Source: Stenotrophomonas maltophilia
GTDB taxonomy: Bacteria > Pseudomonadota > Gammaproteobacteria > Xanthomonadales > Xanthomonadaceae
Reading direction: 5' to 3'
NCBI RefSeq assembly: GCF_002799155.1
Contig: NZ_NERD01000002.1
Span: 744,001-808,000 of the forward strand
DNA: 64,000 bases
The notes under the pieces were generated by a model. It was given only the letters and a program-made list of their open reading frames with translations. It searched no databases and was not told the origin of the DNA. A program made the position numbers and the translations under genes. Below, in pieces: positions 1-13,218 of this stretch; within the stretch, counting starts at the first letter, position 1; every line of letters begins with the position of its first letter.

Positions 1-2
1 TC

Positions 3-239
3 GGCGATGTGTCGCTGCATGAGACCACGATCGTCGATGGGGTCAGCAGGATGCGTGAGGTCCGGCGCCTGCCATTGGCACCCGGCGCCAGGGCCGTACT
101 CAAGCCCGGTGGCCTGCACCTGATGCTGATGGACGGCTACCGCACCCTGGAAGAGGGGCAGCCGGTGTGGCTGCAGCTGCAGCTGGAGGATGGCACCGAA
201 GTCAGCGCGGTGTTGAACGCGCGCAGGGCGGCGCCGTAA
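3..239 (+). CDS. Copper chaperone PCu(A)C family protein, C-terminal part (5' end outside window)
   Basis: The reading frame is open from the first bases of the window to TAA at 237-239, so only the last 78 codons are seen. The segment shows the core PCu(A)C pattern: a His in SLHET, then DGVSRMREV, a glycine-rich turn (KPGGLHLMLMDGY) and a closing beta strand. In this family the His and Met residues bind Cu(I) in the periplasm and deliver it to cytochrome oxidase or other cuproproteins. An internal GTG at 9 could be mistaken for a start, but the conserved His region normally lies well inside the protein. The gene converges on the minus-strand gene that ends at 283. Family assignment is good; the exact partner is unknown. 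Confidence 0.8.
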   Translation, partial: GDVSLHETTIVDGVSRMREVRRLPLAPGARAVLKPGGLHLMLMDGYRTLEEGQPVWLQLQLEDGTEVSAVLNARRAAP

Positions 240-282
240 CGCGATGGTGGTGCTGGCCAGCGGCCGGCACCACCGACGGGTC

Positions 283-1008
283 TTACGACCAGTCGTAGGA
301 GAACAGCACCGTGCGGCTTTCCGGCTCGTACAACATCACGATCGCATCGGCGCCGGTGGCGCACCAGTTGTAGCCGGCCACTTCTGCCACCGCGAAGAAC
401 GCGTTGCCATCGCGGCGGATGATTGCCCGCTCCGCATCATCCGGTGCATGCCGGTCGTTGGCGGCATCGGTGAATTCCAGGGTGAAGGCGTTCGGGATGT
501 CAGCCGTCTCGATCCAGTTGCCGCAGGAAATCTGTCCGCCCAGCGTGTCCAGGTAATCGCGCTCGCTGGCCTCGCCCTTGCCGTAGCGCGAGTAGCAGGC
601 GAGGCGGCCATGGGCGGCATGGTAATCGCGGGCCTTGGCGTAGCTGTCGCGCATCTGCGCGATGTGCTCCTGCGCGTCCTTGTCCTGCACCGCGTCGCCG
701 ATGAAATAACCCTCGTTGCCGAGGAAGCGCATCTCGTTGCCGGCGGTCAGTTCGAAGGCGATCCAGTTGGTGCCGGTGAAATCGTTGTGGTGCTCTTCGG
801 TGGTCTCGCCGATGCAGCCGTCATACGGCTCGATCGGGCACAGCATCGTCGCCACCTGGCCGGCCAGTTCCGGGCGCAGCACGCCCAGGTCGATCTTCAG
901 CAGCGGCAGCAGGTGCTCGCTGAGCCAGGCCTGGTCGGCGGGGAAGACCTCGGTGGGGAAGGCGACCATGCCGGGCAGCAGGTCGCTCAGTTCGGTCTTG
1001 TGGATCAT
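283..1008 (-). CDS. Uncharacterised 241-aa protein
   Basis: I do not recognise this protein. The start is set at the ATG at 1006-1008 because an AAAGGAC ribosome site lies just upstream; the longer open frame to 1200 would overlap the neighbouring thioesterase gene. The protein is acidic, with no signal peptide or membrane segment. It is rich in Trp, Tyr and Cys, with the string GNEMRFLGNEGYFIGD near the middle and an aromatic C-terminus (LFSYDWS). It reads in the same direction as uvrA and the thioesterase gene and is separated from the latter by a SMAG palindrome. A cytosolic protein of the small SUKH/YwqG-like kind is possible, but I see no diagnostic motif. Confidence 0.75.
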   Translation of the reverse strand: MIHKTELSDLLPGMVAFPTEVFPADQAWLSEHLLPLLKIDLGVLRPELAGQVATMLCPIEPYDGCIGETTEEHHNDFTGTNWIAFELTAGNEMRFLGNEGYFIGDAVQDKDAQEHIAQMRDSYAKARDYHAAHGRLACYSRYGKGEASERDYLDTLGGQISCGNWIETADIPNAFTLEFTDAANDRHAPDDAERAIIRRDGNAFFAVAEVAGYNWCATGADAIVMLYEPESRTVLFSYDWS

Positions 1009-1060
1009 GTCAGTCCTTTGAACGAAAACGGCAGCGCCGGGCCATGCCCGACGGGGCCAA

Positions 1061-1083
1061 TGCCGACCAAGGTCGGCATCTAC
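1061..1083 (-). repeat. SMAG-type GTAG palindrome
   Basis: On the minus strand this reads GTAGATGCCGACCTTGGTCG followed by GCA: a GTAG head and a GCCGACC/GGTCGGC stem. It sits between the stop of the thioesterase gene and the start of the next gene, a usual place for REP-type elements in S. maltophilia. It may act as a transcript 3'-end stabiliser. Confidence 0.8.
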
Positions 1084-1093
1084 CGAGGACGCG

Positions 1094-1500
1094 TCAGGTA
1101 GACGCGCTGCGGATTGCGTCCGGCAGCGGCGCGCTCTTGCCGGTCTGCGTATCCATCCACACCACCACCACGTTGCCGTCGGAATACAGCTTCGACTCAT
1201 CCTGCTGGTCGACGATGCGGTGGCCGATGGTCACGCTGCTGTTGCCCAGGCGCTCGACGAACAGTTCCACCAGGATGTCGTTGGGCCACACGATCGGCAG
1301 CCGGTAATTGACGTTGGTCGCGGCCACCACCGGTGCGATGCGGTCGGTCATCGACACGCCTTCCACGCCCAGCATCCAGCGCACGCGCGCTTCTTCCAGG
1401 TAGGAAATGTACTTGGCGTTGTTGACGTGGCCCATGCTGTCCATGTCACGCCAGCGCACGCTGATCGGGATGCGGGCCAGGATCTTGTGTTCGCTGCTCA

Positions 1501-1501
<1 letters not shown>
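1094..1501 (-). CDS. Acyl-CoA thioesterase, YbgC/FadM-type hot-dog fold (4HBT)
   Basis: This 135-residue protein has the length and layout of a single hot-dog thioesterase. The signature WRDMDSMGHVNNAKYISYLE covers residues 17-36; it contains the catalytic Asp (D21 by analogy with YbgC) and the GHVNN turn that starts the long helix. Such enzymes hydrolyse acyl-CoA thioesters in the cytosol. The ATG at 1499-1501 shares one base with the uvrA stop (TGATG), so the two genes are probably translationally coupled. The substrate cannot be read from the sequence; FadM-like long-chain and YbgC-like short-chain activities are both possible. Confidence 0.88.
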
Positions 1502-4494
<2,993 letters not shown>

Positions 4495-4636
4495 GGGGGA
4501 TCCGGTTGTGGGGGCGTTGGCTGGGTGCCGGGCCAGCAGGGAACGGCAATCGGTCAGCCTACCGAGGTGACCAGATGGGGGCAATGGGCGACAATGCCAG
4601 CCCGGGGTCTCACCTGATGAGACAGGCTGACAGGCG

Positions 4637-4679
4637 GGGGTCAGATCCCTTTTCACCACGTGAAAAGGGATCTGACCCC
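4637..4679. repeat. GGGGTCAG-type long palindrome, copy 1
   Basis: Two perfect 20-base arms (4637-4656 and 4660-4679) are separated by three bases. The left arm starts GGGGTCAGATCCCTTTTCAC. Related copies occur at 6703, 33490, 33574 and 46423, so this is a dispersed family rather than a single terminator. It lies between the divergent uvrA gene and the rplU promoter. Confidence 0.9.
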
Positions 4680-4715
4680 GTTCCGGCCCGGCCTCCAGGC
4701 CGTTCAGGGGTTGAC

Positions 4716-4745
4716 TTGACCCGCGCCCGCTGATCTGCGTACAAT
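4716..4745 (+). promoter_or_regulatory. Sigma-70 promoter of rplU-rpmA
   Basis: A TTGACC -35 box (4716-4721) and a TACAAT -10 box (4740-4745) are 18 bases apart and lie about 65 bases before the rplU ATG. An overlapping TTGACT at 4711 could serve as an alternative -35 but gives a long spacer. Confidence 0.75.
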
Positions 4746-4810
4746 CCCGCTCCTGTCCGCCCTCGATGGCGGCAGCTCAGACCACAATAACTACAGAGGA
4801 AGGCCTGGTC

Positions 4811-5119
4811 ATGTACGCAGTACTGGTCACCGGCGGTAAGCAATACCGCGTGGCGCAGGGCGAAAAGCTCCGCATTGAAAAGCTCGAAGTCGAAGTCGGC
4901 AGCGAGATCAAGTTTGACAACATCCTGATGCTGGGTGACAGCGATGGCGTGAAGCTGGGCGATGCGCTGAAGGGCGCTGCCGTCACCGCCAAGGTCCTGT
5001 CCCAGGGTCGTGCTGACAAGGTCCGGATCATCAAGTTCCGTCGCCGCAAGCACCACATGAAGCGTCAGGGTCACCGTCAGTACTACACCGAAATCGAGAT
5101 CACCGGCATCGCCGGCTAA
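4811..5119 (+). CDS. rplU: 50S ribosomal protein L21
   Basis: The 102-residue protein is full length for bacterial L21, an early-assembling 23S rRNA-binding protein. The N-terminus [20 protein letters not shown] and the basic C-terminal segment [20 protein letters not shown] are diagnostic. The ATG at 4811 is preceded by an AGAGGAAGG ribosome site. The upstream in-frame extension to 4766 is not part of the family. rpmA follows 18 bases after the stop in the usual rplU-rpmA-obgE order. Confidence 0.98.
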   Translation: MYAVLVTGGKQYRVAQGEKLRIEKLEVEVGSEIKFDNILMLGDSDGVKLGDALKGAAVTAKVLSQGRADKVRIIKFRRRKHHMKRQGHRQYYTEIEITGIAG

Positions 5120-5137
5120 GCATCAGGAGAAGCAGTC

Positions 5138-5401
5138 ATGGCACATAAAAAGGGCGTAGGCTCCTCGCGCAACGGTCGCGACTCCAACCCGAAGTACCTG
5201 GGCGTCAAGATCTTCGGCGGCCAGGCCATCGAAGCTGGCAACATCATCGTGCGTCAGCGCGGCACCCAGTTCCACCCGGGTTCGGGCGTTGGCCTGGGCC
5301 GTGACCACACCCTGTTCGCCCTCGTGGACGGCAAGGTGGAGTTCTCGGTCAAGGGCGCCAAGAAGCGTCGCACCGTCAGCATCGTCTCGGCCGACGCCTG
5401 A
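5138..5401 (+). CDS. rpmA: 50S ribosomal protein L27
   Basis: L27 (87 residues) sits at the peptidyl-transferase centre, where its N-terminal tail touches the tRNA acceptor end. The start [19 protein letters not shown] is the mature, uncleaved Gram-negative form, and [20 protein letters not shown] is the conserved core. An AGGAG site precedes the ATG by 8 bases. A strong hairpin terminator lies 65 bases after the stop, so obgE is probably read mainly from its own promoter or by read-through. Confidence 0.98.
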   Translation: MAHKKGVGSSRNGRDSNPKYLGVKIFGGQAIEAGNIIVRQRGTQFHPGSGVGLGRDHTLFALVDGKVEFSVKGAKKRRTVSIVSADA

Positions 5402-5465
5402 TCCAGGCATCGCCGGCACCCGTGCCCAGGCATGGCCGTGCTGGATGAAGAGCACGCTGCATGGA

Positions 5466-5489
5466 AAGCCCCGCTTCGGCGGGGCTTTT
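5466..5489 (+). terminator. Rho-independent terminator after rpmA
   Basis: AAGCCCCGC-TTCG-GCGGGGCTT forms a nine-pair stem with a stable UUCG loop, followed by TTC. It ends the rplU-rpmA transcript. Confidence 0.88.
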
Positions 5490-5495
5490 CGTTAG

Positions 5496-6647
<1,152 letters not shown>

Positions 6648-6668
6648 TGCTGTTGTGGTTCCGCGCGA

Positions 6669-6692
6669 AAAACCCGGCTTCGGCCGGGTTTT
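6669..6692 (+). terminator. Rho-independent terminator after obgE
   Basis: AAAACCCGGC-TTCG-GCCGGGTTTT forms a ten-pair stem with a UUCG loop and a T tract, 21 bases after the obgE stop. Confidence 0.9.
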
Positions 6693-6702
6693 CTGTTGTT
6701 GC

Positions 6703-6740
6703 GGTCAGATCCCTTTTCCGCTGGGAAGGGATCTGGCCCC
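6703..6740. repeat. GGGGTCAG-type palindrome, copy 2 (degenerate)
   Basis: This begins GGTCAGATCCCTTTTCC and closes GGGAAGGGATCTGGCCCC. The stem is the same design as copy 1 but has lost several pairs. It sits between the two convergent terminators of obgE and rpsT. Confidence 0.8.
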
Positions 6741-6755
6741 GGGCGAGCAGGCAAC

Positions 6756-6783
6756 AAAAAACCCGGCCAGGGGCCGGGCTTTT
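6756..6783 (-). terminator. Rho-independent terminator of rpsT
   Basis: On the minus strand, AGCCCGGCC-CCTG-GCCGGGT is followed by a run of T residues, 40 bases after the rpsT stop. It has T/A tracts on both sides and could also work for the opposite strand. Confidence 0.88.
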
Positions 6784-6824
6784 GTCTGCAGCCCAGCCCC
6801 GAGGGGCTAGGCGGCAACGCCGGA

Positions 6825-7094
6825 TCAGGCGGCCTTGAGAGCCTTGATGCGGTCGTTCAGGCGGCTCTTGTGGCGAGCAGCCTTGTTCTTGTGGATCAGG
6901 CCACGCGCGCTGAAGCGATCCAGGATCGGCTGGGCAACGGCGAAGGCGGCTTCGGCGCCGGCGGCATCGTTGGCGTCCAGCGCCTTGATCACTTTCTTGA
7001 CAGCGGTGCGCAGCATCGAGCGCTGAGCCACGTTGCGCGCGTTGCGCACGACGGTCTGCTTGGCGCGCTTCTTGGCGGACTTGATATTGGCCAC
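6825..7094 (-). CDS. rpsT: 30S ribosomal protein S20
   Basis: S20 (89 residues) binds 16S rRNA early in 30S assembly. The start [13 protein letters not shown] and the Lys/Arg/Ala-rich helical body with [19 protein letters not shown] are typical. An AGGAAACC site precedes the ATG. The gene is a single transcription unit between its promoter and a terminator, divergent from murJ, an arrangement common in gammaproteobacteria. Confidence 0.97.
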   Translation of the reverse strand: MANIKSAKKRAKQTVVRNARNVAQRSMLRTAVKKVIKALDANDAAGAEAAFAVAQPILDRFSARGLIHKNKAARHKSRLNDRIKALKAA

Positions 7095-7143
7095 GGTGGT
7101 GGTTTCCTGAAAAAATCGGTGTTATGGGAACAGCAAGCTAGCT

Positions 7144-7172
7144 AGTATGATGGCGTAAGAAATGCACGTCAA
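7144..7172 (-). promoter_or_regulatory. Probable promoter of rpsT
   Basis: On the minus strand a TTGACG -35 (7167-7172) and a CATACT -10 (7144-7149) are 17 bases apart, about 50 bases before the rpsT start. A second TTGACA lies ten bases further upstream. Confidence 0.6.
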
Positions 7173-7196
7173 GTCGATTGTCAAGAGGGACGCTGA

Positions 7197-8816
7197 GTGA
7201 GTTCACCCAAGTTGTTGCGGGGCCTGCTGTCGTTCAGCAGCATGACCATGGTCTCGCGCGTTCTCGGACTTGTCCGGGACTTCGTGGTGACCACCACGTT
7301 CGGCACCAACGCCATCACTGATGCTTTCTGGGTCGCCTTCAGGGTACCCAATTTCCTGCGCCGGTTGTTCGCCGAAGGGTCTTTCGCCACCGCTTTCGTG
7401 CCGGTGTTCACGGAAGTGAAGGAAACCCGCAGCCACGCCGAGCTGCGTGAACTGATGGCCCGGACCGCCGGCACCCTGGGTGGGGTGCTGATGCTGGTCA
7501 CCGCACTGGCGCTGATCTTCGCGCCGCAGCTGGCCTCGGTCTTCTCAAGCGGCGTTGATACGGATCCGGTGAAGCAGGGCCTGCTGGTCGACCTGTTCCG
7601 CCTGACCTTCCCGTTCCTGCTGTTCGTCTCGCTGACCGCACTGGCCGGCGGCGCGCTCAACAGCTTCCAGCGCTTCGCGATGCCGGCGCTGACCCCGGTC
7701 ATCCTCAACCTCTGCATGATCGCCGGCGCACTGTGGCTGGCGCCGCGGCTGGGCGGCACCCCGGAAAAGCAGATCCTGGCGCTGGGCTGGGCGGTATTGG
7801 CCGCCGGCATCCTGCAGCTGCTGTTCCAGCTGCCGTCGCTGAAGGGCATCAACCTGCTGACCCTGCCGCGCTGGGGCTGGAGCCATCCGGGCGTGCGCAA
7901 GGTGATGACGCTGATGGTGCCGACGCTGTTCGGTTCCTCGGTGGCGCAGATCAACCTGTTGCTGGATACGGTGATCGCGGCCAAGCTGACCGACGGCTCG
8001 CAGTCCTGGCTGTCGCTGGCCGATCGCTTCCTTGAGCTGCCGCTGGGCGTGTTCGGCGTGGCCCTGGGCACGGTGATCCTGCCGGCGCTGGCCCGCCACC
8101 ACGTCAGCACCGACCGCGAGGGTTTTTCGCGCTCGCTGGACTGGGGCCTGCGCATGACCTTGCTGATCTCGGTGCCGGCCATGCTGGGCCTGCTGCTGCT
8201 GGCCGAGCCGCTGATCGCGACCATCTTCCAGCACGGCCAGTTCAGTGCTTTCGATACCCGCATGACCGCGTTGTCGGTGTACGGCCTGAGCTTCGGCCTG
8301 CCGGCGTTCGCCCTGCTGAAGGTAGTGCTGCCGGCCTTCTACGCCCGCCAGGACACCAAGACCCCGGTGCGCGCCGGCGTTGCCGCGCTGGTGGCCAACA
8401 TGGTGTTCAACTTCATCCTGCTGGCGGTGCTGTACCAGGTGATGGTGCCGGACGCGCTGAAGGCGCAGGGCGTGATGGCGGCCATCGGCAAGCAGCCGGG
8501 CCTGCACCTGGCGCTGGGCATCGCCAGCGCGCTGTCCAGTTACCTGAACCTGGGCCTGCTCTGGTACTGGCTGGGCAAGACCGATGTCTACCAGCGCCGG
8601 CCGGGTTGGGGTGGCTATCTGCTGCGCCTGCTGCTGGCCTGCGCAGCCATGGTCGGTGTGCTGCTGGCCCTGCTGCATTGGCTGCCCGGCTTCCCGGCGA
8701 TGGGGGTGTGGGAGCGGATCGGCGCACTGGCGCTGCTGGTCGGCGGCGGTGGCGCGACCTATGCGGTGGCCATGCTGGCGATGGGCTTCCGCCCGCGCGA
8801 CCTGCGCGGGCATTGA
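7197..8816 (+). CDS. murJ: Lipid II flippase MurJ
   Basis: MurJ moves the peptidoglycan precursor lipid II across the inner membrane. The 539-residue protein shows the fourteen or so hydrophobic helices of the MviN/MOP fold and the conserved N-terminal LGLVRDFVVTTTFGTNAITDAFWVAFR region, where functionally important Arg and Asp residues lie. The start is GTG at 7197, with GAGGGA upstream. It is the first gene of a murJ-ribF-ileS-lspA-ispH cluster and is divergent from rpsT. Confidence 0.95.
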   Translation: MSSPKLLRGLLSFSSMTMVSRVLGLVRDFVVTTTFGTNAITDAFWVAFRVPNFLRRLFAEGSFATAFVPVFTEVKETRSHAELRELMARTAGTLGGVLMLVTALALIFAPQLASVFSSGVDTDPVKQGLLVDLFRLTFPFLLFVSLTALAGGALNSFQRFAMPALTPVILNLCMIAGALWLAPRLGGTPEKQILALGWAVLAAGILQLLFQLPSLKGINLLTLPRWGWSHPGVRKVMTLMVPTLFGSSVAQINLLLDTVIAAKLTDGSQSWLSLADRFLELPLGVFGVALGTVILPALARHHVSTDREGFSRSLDWGLRMTLLISVPAMLGLLLLAEPLIATIFQHGQFSAFDTRMTALSVYGLSFGLPAFALLKVVLPAFYARQDTKTPVRAGVAALVANMVFNFILLAVLYQVMVPDALKAQGVMAAIGKQPGLHLALGIASALSSYLNLGLLWYWLGKTDVYQRRPGWGGYLLRLLLACAAMVGVLLALLHWLPGFPAMGVWERIGALALLVGGGGATYAVAMLAMGFRPRDLRGH

Positions 8817-8891
8817 TCGCGGCCCGTGGCGGCTATACTTCAGGGTTACACCATTGAAGCGGCGGCCCCGGTCGGGCCGGAACGAGAGTTG

Positions 8892-9839
8892 ATGAGCAGG
8901 CTGTTCAGAAGCGTCGAGGGCGGGGAGCTGTTCCCCAACGGAAGCGTGGTCTGTATCGGTGCATTCGACGGCCTCCACCTGGGCCATCGTGCGCTGGTCC
9001 GCCACGCGGTTGCCCGCGCGCGCGCCTTGGGCGTGGCCGCAGTGGCCGTGGCATTCGAGCCGCTGCCGCGTGAATTCTTCGCCCAGGGCACGCCGCCGCC
9101 GCGGCTGACCCTGGCGCGCAGCAAGGTCGAGATCCTGCGCGAGCTGGGCGTCGATGCGATCGGCCTGCTGCGTTTCGACGCGGCGATGGCGGCGATGCCG
9201 GCCGAGACCTTCGTGCGCCAGCTGCTGGCGCACCGGCTGGGCGCGCGTGAGGTCTGGATCGGGCCGGAGTTCTGCTTCGGCAACCGCCGCCGCGGCGATC
9301 TGGCCCTGCTGCAGAAGATGGGCGCCGAACTCGGCTTCACCGCGGGCGAGATCGAAGCGGTGGACCTGCATGGTGAGCGCATCTCCAGCACCCGCATCCG
9401 CCAGCTGCTGCAGGACGGCGATTTCGCCCGCGCCAACGACCTGCTCGGCCGTCCGTACGCGATCAGCGGGCGTGTGGTGCGCGGGCGCCAGCTCGGCCGT
9501 ACGCTGGGCTTCCCCACCGCCAACCTGCGCTTCCCGAAGACCCCGGCACTGTCGGGCATCTACGCGACCTGGGTGCACGGCGTGTTCGACCAGCCGTGGC
9601 CGTCGGTGTCCAGCTTCGGCACGCGGCCGACGGTAGACGGCGTGGAGCCGCTGCTGGAAGCCCACCTGTTCGATTTCCAGGGCGACCTGTACGGGCGCCA
9701 CATCGACGTGGAGTTCGTCGCCAAGCTGCGCGACGAAGAGAAATTCAATGATCTGGCGGCGCTGACCGACCAGATGCACCGCGACGCCGAACAGGCGCGC
9801 GCCATCCTTTCCGAACATAGATTGCGAGCCACTGCGTGA
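8892..9839 (+). CDS. ribF: Bifunctional riboflavin kinase/FMN adenylyltransferase
   Basis: RibF makes FMN from riboflavin and then FAD. The N-terminal nucleotidyltransferase part (about residues 15-185) carries [15 protein letters not shown] with the HxGH motif and [10 protein letters not shown]. The C-terminal kinase part carries [11 protein letters not shown] and the [10 protein letters not shown] stretch. The ATG at 8892 gives 315 residues and a normal N-terminus; the longer frame to 8826 has no family support. A TATACT hexamer at 8833 may be an internal promoter. The stop overlaps the ileS GTG by 3 bases. No FMN riboswitch precedes it. Confidence 0.96.
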   Translation: MSRLFRSVEGGELFPNGSVVCIGAFDGLHLGHRALVRHAVARARALGVAAVAVAFEPLPREFFAQGTPPPRLTLARSKVEILRELGVDAIGLLRFDAAMAAMPAETFVRQLLAHRLGAREVWIGPEFCFGNRRRGDLALLQKMGAELGFTAGEIEAVDLHGERISSTRIRQLLQDGDFARANDLLGRPYAISGRVVRGRQLGRTLGFPTANLRFPKTPALSGIYATWVHGVFDQPWPSVSSFGTRPTVDGVEPLLEAHLFDFQGDLYGRHIDVEFVAKLRDEEKFNDLAALTDQMHRDAEQARAILSEHRLRATA

Positions 9840-12667
9840 GCCAGGACTACAAGACCACCCTGAACCTGCCAGCCACCGAATTCCCGATGCGCGGCGACCT
9901 GCCCAAGCGCGAGCCGGGCATTCTGGCGCGGTGGGAAGCGCAGGGGCTCTACCAGCAGCTGCGCGACAACGCCGCCGGCCGCCCGCTGTTCGTGCTGCAC
10001 GACGGCCCGCCGTATGCGAACGGCCGCATCCACCTGGGCCACGCGGTCAACAAGATCCTGAAGGACATCATCGTCAAGTCGCGCTACCTGGCCGGCTTCG
10101 ATGCGCCCTACGTGCCGGGCTGGGACTGCCACGGCCTGCCGATCGAGATCGCGGTCGAGAAAAAGTGGGGCAAGGTCGGCACCAAGCTCGACGCCGTCGA
10201 GTTCCGCCAGAAGTGCCGCGAGTTCGCCGAGGAGCAGATCAACATCCAGCGCGTCGACTTCAAGCGCCTGGGCGTGACCGGCGACTGGGACAACCCGTAC
10301 AAGACCCTGAGCTTCGACTTCGAAGCCAACGAGATCCGCGCGCTGGCCAAGGTCGTGGCCAACGGCCACCTGGTGCGTGGCGCCAAGCCGGTGTACTGGT
10401 GCTTCGACTGTGGCTCGGCGCTGGCCGAAGCCGAGATCGAGTACCAGGAAAAGGAATCGCCGGCGATCGACGTGGCCTACGCCGCGCGTGATGCGCAGGC
10501 CATCGGCCAGGCCTTCGGTGTGAGCGTGCCGGCCGATGTCGAAGTGGCTGTACCGATCTGGACCACCACGCCGTGGACGCTGCCGGCTTCGCTGGCGGTG
10601 TCGCTGGGCGCGGAGATCAACTACGTGCTGGCCGAGGGCCCGGCCCACAACGGCAAGCGCCGTTGGCTGGTGCTGGCCGCAGCCCTGGCCGAGCGCGCGC
10701 TGCAGCGCTACGGCGTGGACGAAGTGGTGCTGCACGGTGAAACCACCGGCGCGGCGCTGGAAAACCAGCTGCTGGCGCATCCGTTCTACCCGGAACGCGA
10801 GATCCTGGTGCTCAACGGCGACCATGTGTCCGACGAGGACGGTACCGGTGCGGTGCACACCGCCCCCGGCCACGGCCAGGAAGACTTCGTGGTCAGCCAG
10901 AAGTACGGCCTGCTGGACAAGTACAACGCCGGCCAGGTGACTCCGATCGACGGCCGTGGCGTGTACCTGGAATCGACCCCGCCGGCCGGTGACGTGGTGC
11001 TGGCTGGCCAGCACCTGTGGAAGGCGCAGGAGGCTATCGTCGGCGTGCTGCGCGACAACGGTTCGCTGCTGGCCTTCCATCCGATCCGCCACAGCTACCC
11101 GCACTGCTGGCGCCACAAGACGCCGGTGGTGTTCCGCGCCACCCCGCAGTGGTTCATCTCGATGGACAAGGCCAACCTGCGCAACGATGCGCTGGCCGCC
11201 ATCGATACCGTGGGCTGGTTCCCGACCTGGGGCAAGGCGCGCATCCAGAGCATGGTCGACGGTCGCCCGGACTGGACCATCTCGCGCCAGCGCACCTGGG
11301 GCGTGCCGATCGCACTGTTCACCCATCGCCAGACCGGCGAGATCCACCCGCGTTCGGTGGAGCTGATGCAGCAGGTCGCCGACCGCGTCGAAGCCGAGGG
11401 CATCGACGTGTGGTACTCGCTGGATGCCGCCGAACTGCTGGGCACCGAAGCGGCCGACTACGAGAAGGTCACCGACATCCTCGACGTCTGGTTCGATTCG
11501 GGCGTCACCCATGAAGGCGTGCTCGCCGCGCGTGGCTTCGGCAAGCCGGCCGACCTGTACCTGGAAGGTTCGGATCAGCACCGCGGCTGGTTCCAGTCCT
11601 CGCTGCTGACCGGCGTGGCGATCGACAAGCGCGCCCCGTACAAGCAGTGCCTGACCCATGGCTTCACCGTGGACGAGCACGGCCGCAAGATGTCCAAGTC
11701 GCTGGGCAACGGCATTGAGCCGCAGGACATCATGAACAAGCTGGGCGCGGACATCCTGCGCCTGTGGATCGCCTCGGCCGACTACAGCAACGAGATGTCG
11801 CTGTCGCAGGAAATCCTCAAGCGCAACGCCGACGCCTACCGTCGCCTGCGCAACACCGCACGCTTCCTGCTCGGCAACCTGGACGGTTTCGATCCGGCCC
11901 AGCACCTGCAACCGCTCGAGCAGATGGTCGCACTGGACCGCTGGATCGTGCATCGCGCGTGGGAGCTGCAGGAGAAGATCAAGGCGGCCTACGACGGCTA
12001 CAACATGGCCGAGATCGTGCAGCTGCTGCTGAACTTCTGCAGCGTTGACCTGGGCTCGCTGTACCTGGACGTGACCAAGGACCGCCTGTACACGATGCCG
12101 ACCGATTCCAGCGGTCGCCGTTCGGCACAGAGCGCGATGTACCACATCGCCGAAGCATTCACCCGCTGGGTCGCGCCGATCCTGACCTTCACCGCCGACG
12201 AGCTGTGGGGCTACCTGCCAGGCGAACGCGCTGAGCATGTGCTGTTCACCACCTGGTACGACGGCCTGGCGCCGCTGCCGGCCGATGCCCAGCTCAACGC
12301 CGCTGACTTCGACCAGTTGCTGGCTGTGCGCGAGCAGGTGGCCAAGGTGCTCGAGCCGATGCGTGCCAACGGCGCCATCGGTGCCGCGCTGGAAGCGGAA
12401 ATCACCATCGCCGCCAGCGAAGAGCAGGCCGCGCGCTGGCAGCCGCTGGCCGATGAACTGCGCTTCCTGTTCATCAGCGGCGACGTGCAGGTGCGCCCGG
12501 CGACCACCGACGAGGTGTTCGTCAGCGCCCAGCCAACCACCAAGGCCAAGTGCGTGCGCTGCTGGCACCACCGCGCCGACGTCGGCAGCAACGCGGACCA
12601 TCCGGAACTGTGCGGCCGCTGCGTGAGCAACGTCACCGGCGCCGGCGAACTGCGGAGCTGGTTCTGA
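9836..12667 (+). CDS. ileS: Isoleucyl-tRNA synthetase
   Basis: The enzyme charges tRNA-Ile and edits misactivated valine. The 943-residue product has the class I HIGH motif as HLGH at 66-69, a CP1 editing domain with [12 protein letters not shown], and KMSKS near 617. A C-terminal zinc site (CVRCWHHR ... CGRC) is typical of the bacterial eubacterial-type enzyme rather than the mupirocin-resistant type. The GTG start at 9836 lies inside the end of ribF (GTGA), and the stop shares one base with the lspA ATG, so translation is coupled along the operon. Confidence 0.98.
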   Translation: MSQDYKTTLNLPATEFPMRGDLPKREPGILARWEAQGLYQQLRDNAAGRPLFVLHDGPPYANGRIHLGHAVNKILKDIIVKSRYLAGFDAPYVPGWDCHGLPIEIAVEKKWGKVGTKLDAVEFRQKCREFAEEQINIQRVDFKRLGVTGDWDNPYKTLSFDFEANEIRALAKVVANGHLVRGAKPVYWCFDCGSALAEAEIEYQEKESPAIDVAYAARDAQAIGQAFGVSVPADVEVAVPIWTTTPWTLPASLAVSLGAEINYVLAEGPAHNGKRRWLVLAAALAERALQRYGVDEVVLHGETTGAALENQLLAHPFYPEREILVLNGDHVSDEDGTGAVHTAPGHGQEDFVVSQKYGLLDKYNAGQVTPIDGRGVYLESTPPAGDVVLAGQHLWKAQEAIVGVLRDNGSLLAFHPIRHSYPHCWRHKTPVVFRATPQWFISMDKANLRNDALAAIDTVGWFPTWGKARIQSMVDGRPDWTISRQRTWGVPIALFTHRQTGEIHPRSVELMQQVADRVEAEGIDVWYSLDAAELLGTEAADYEKVTDILDVWFDSGVTHEGVLAARGFGKPADLYLEGSDQHRGWFQSSLLTGVAIDKRAPYKQCLTHGFTVDEHGRKMSKSLGNGIEPQDIMNKLGADILRLWIASADYSNEMSLSQEILKRNADAYRRLRNTARFLLGNLDGFDPAQHLQPLEQMVALDRWIVHRAWELQEKIKAAYDGYNMAEIVQLLLNFCSVDLGSLYLDVTKDRLYTMPTDSSGRRSAQSAMYHIAEAFTRWVAPILTFTADELWGYLPGERAEHVLFTTWYDGLAPLPADAQLNAADFDQLLAVREQVAKVLEPMRANGAIGAALEAEITIAASEEQAARWQPLADELRFLFISGDVQVRPATTDEVFVSAQPTTKAKCVRCWHHRADVGSNADHPELCGRCVSNVTGAGELRSWF

Positions 12668-13191
12668 TGAGCGCCGCACGTCCGCATCCGAACGCCCTGG
12701 TCTGGCTGCTGCTGTCGGCCGCCATCATCGGCCTGGACCAGTGGTCCAAGGCCTGGGTGCTGTCGAGCCTGCCGGAGTTCCAACCGGTGGTGGTCATCGA
12801 CGGCTTCTGGAACTGGTACCGCACCTACAACACCGGTGCGGCGTTCAGCTTCCTGAGCGACGCTGGTGGCTGGCAGAAGCACTTCTTCACCGCGCTGGCG
12901 ATCGCCATCAGCGGCCTGATGGCCTGGTGGCTGCGCGGCACCGCCCGCAGCAACTGGAAGGCGGCCGTGCCGTATGCGCTGATCATCGGCGGCGCCATCG
13001 GCAACGTGATCGACCGCCAGGTGCATGGTCATGTGGTCGATTTCATCCAGTGGTACGTGGGCAGCTACACCTGGCCCTCGTTCAACATCGCCGACTCGGC
13101 CATCGTGGTGGGTGCCATCGGCATCGCCCTGTTTGGCCTGTTCGACGGCAAGTCCGCCAAAAAGGCGGATAATGCCAACCCGAAACCGTAA
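12667..13191 (+). CDS. lspA: Lipoprotein signal peptidase (signal peptidase II)
   Basis: LspA cleaves the signal peptide of diacylated prolipoproteins in the inner membrane. The 174-residue protein has four hydrophobic segments, the N-terminal LDQWSK motif, NTGAAFSFL, and the two catalytic aspartates in GNVIDR and FNIADSAI. The ATG at 12667 overlaps the ileS stop by one base (TGATG). The ileS-lspA-ispH order is widely conserved in proteobacteria. Confidence 0.97.
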   Translation: MSAARPHPNALVWLLLSAAIIGLDQWSKAWVLSSLPEFQPVVVIDGFWNWYRTYNTGAAFSFLSDAGGWQKHFFTALAIAISGLMAWWLRGTARSNWKAAVPYALIIGGAIGNVIDRQVHGHVVDFIQWYVGSYTWPSFNIADSAIVVGAIGIALFGLFDGKSAKKADNANPKP

Positions 13192-13218
13192 GCCGGCCGC
13201 TGCCGGGAGATTGAACTG

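Noticed and set aside
8817..8891. FMN riboswitch before ribF
   Set aside because: The gap is 75 bases, too short for an FMN aptamer, and lacks its conserved segments.
9560..12679. 1039-codon open frame on the minus strand
   Set aside because: It is antisense to ileS and part of ribF, with low-complexity His/Arg/Gln-rich translation.
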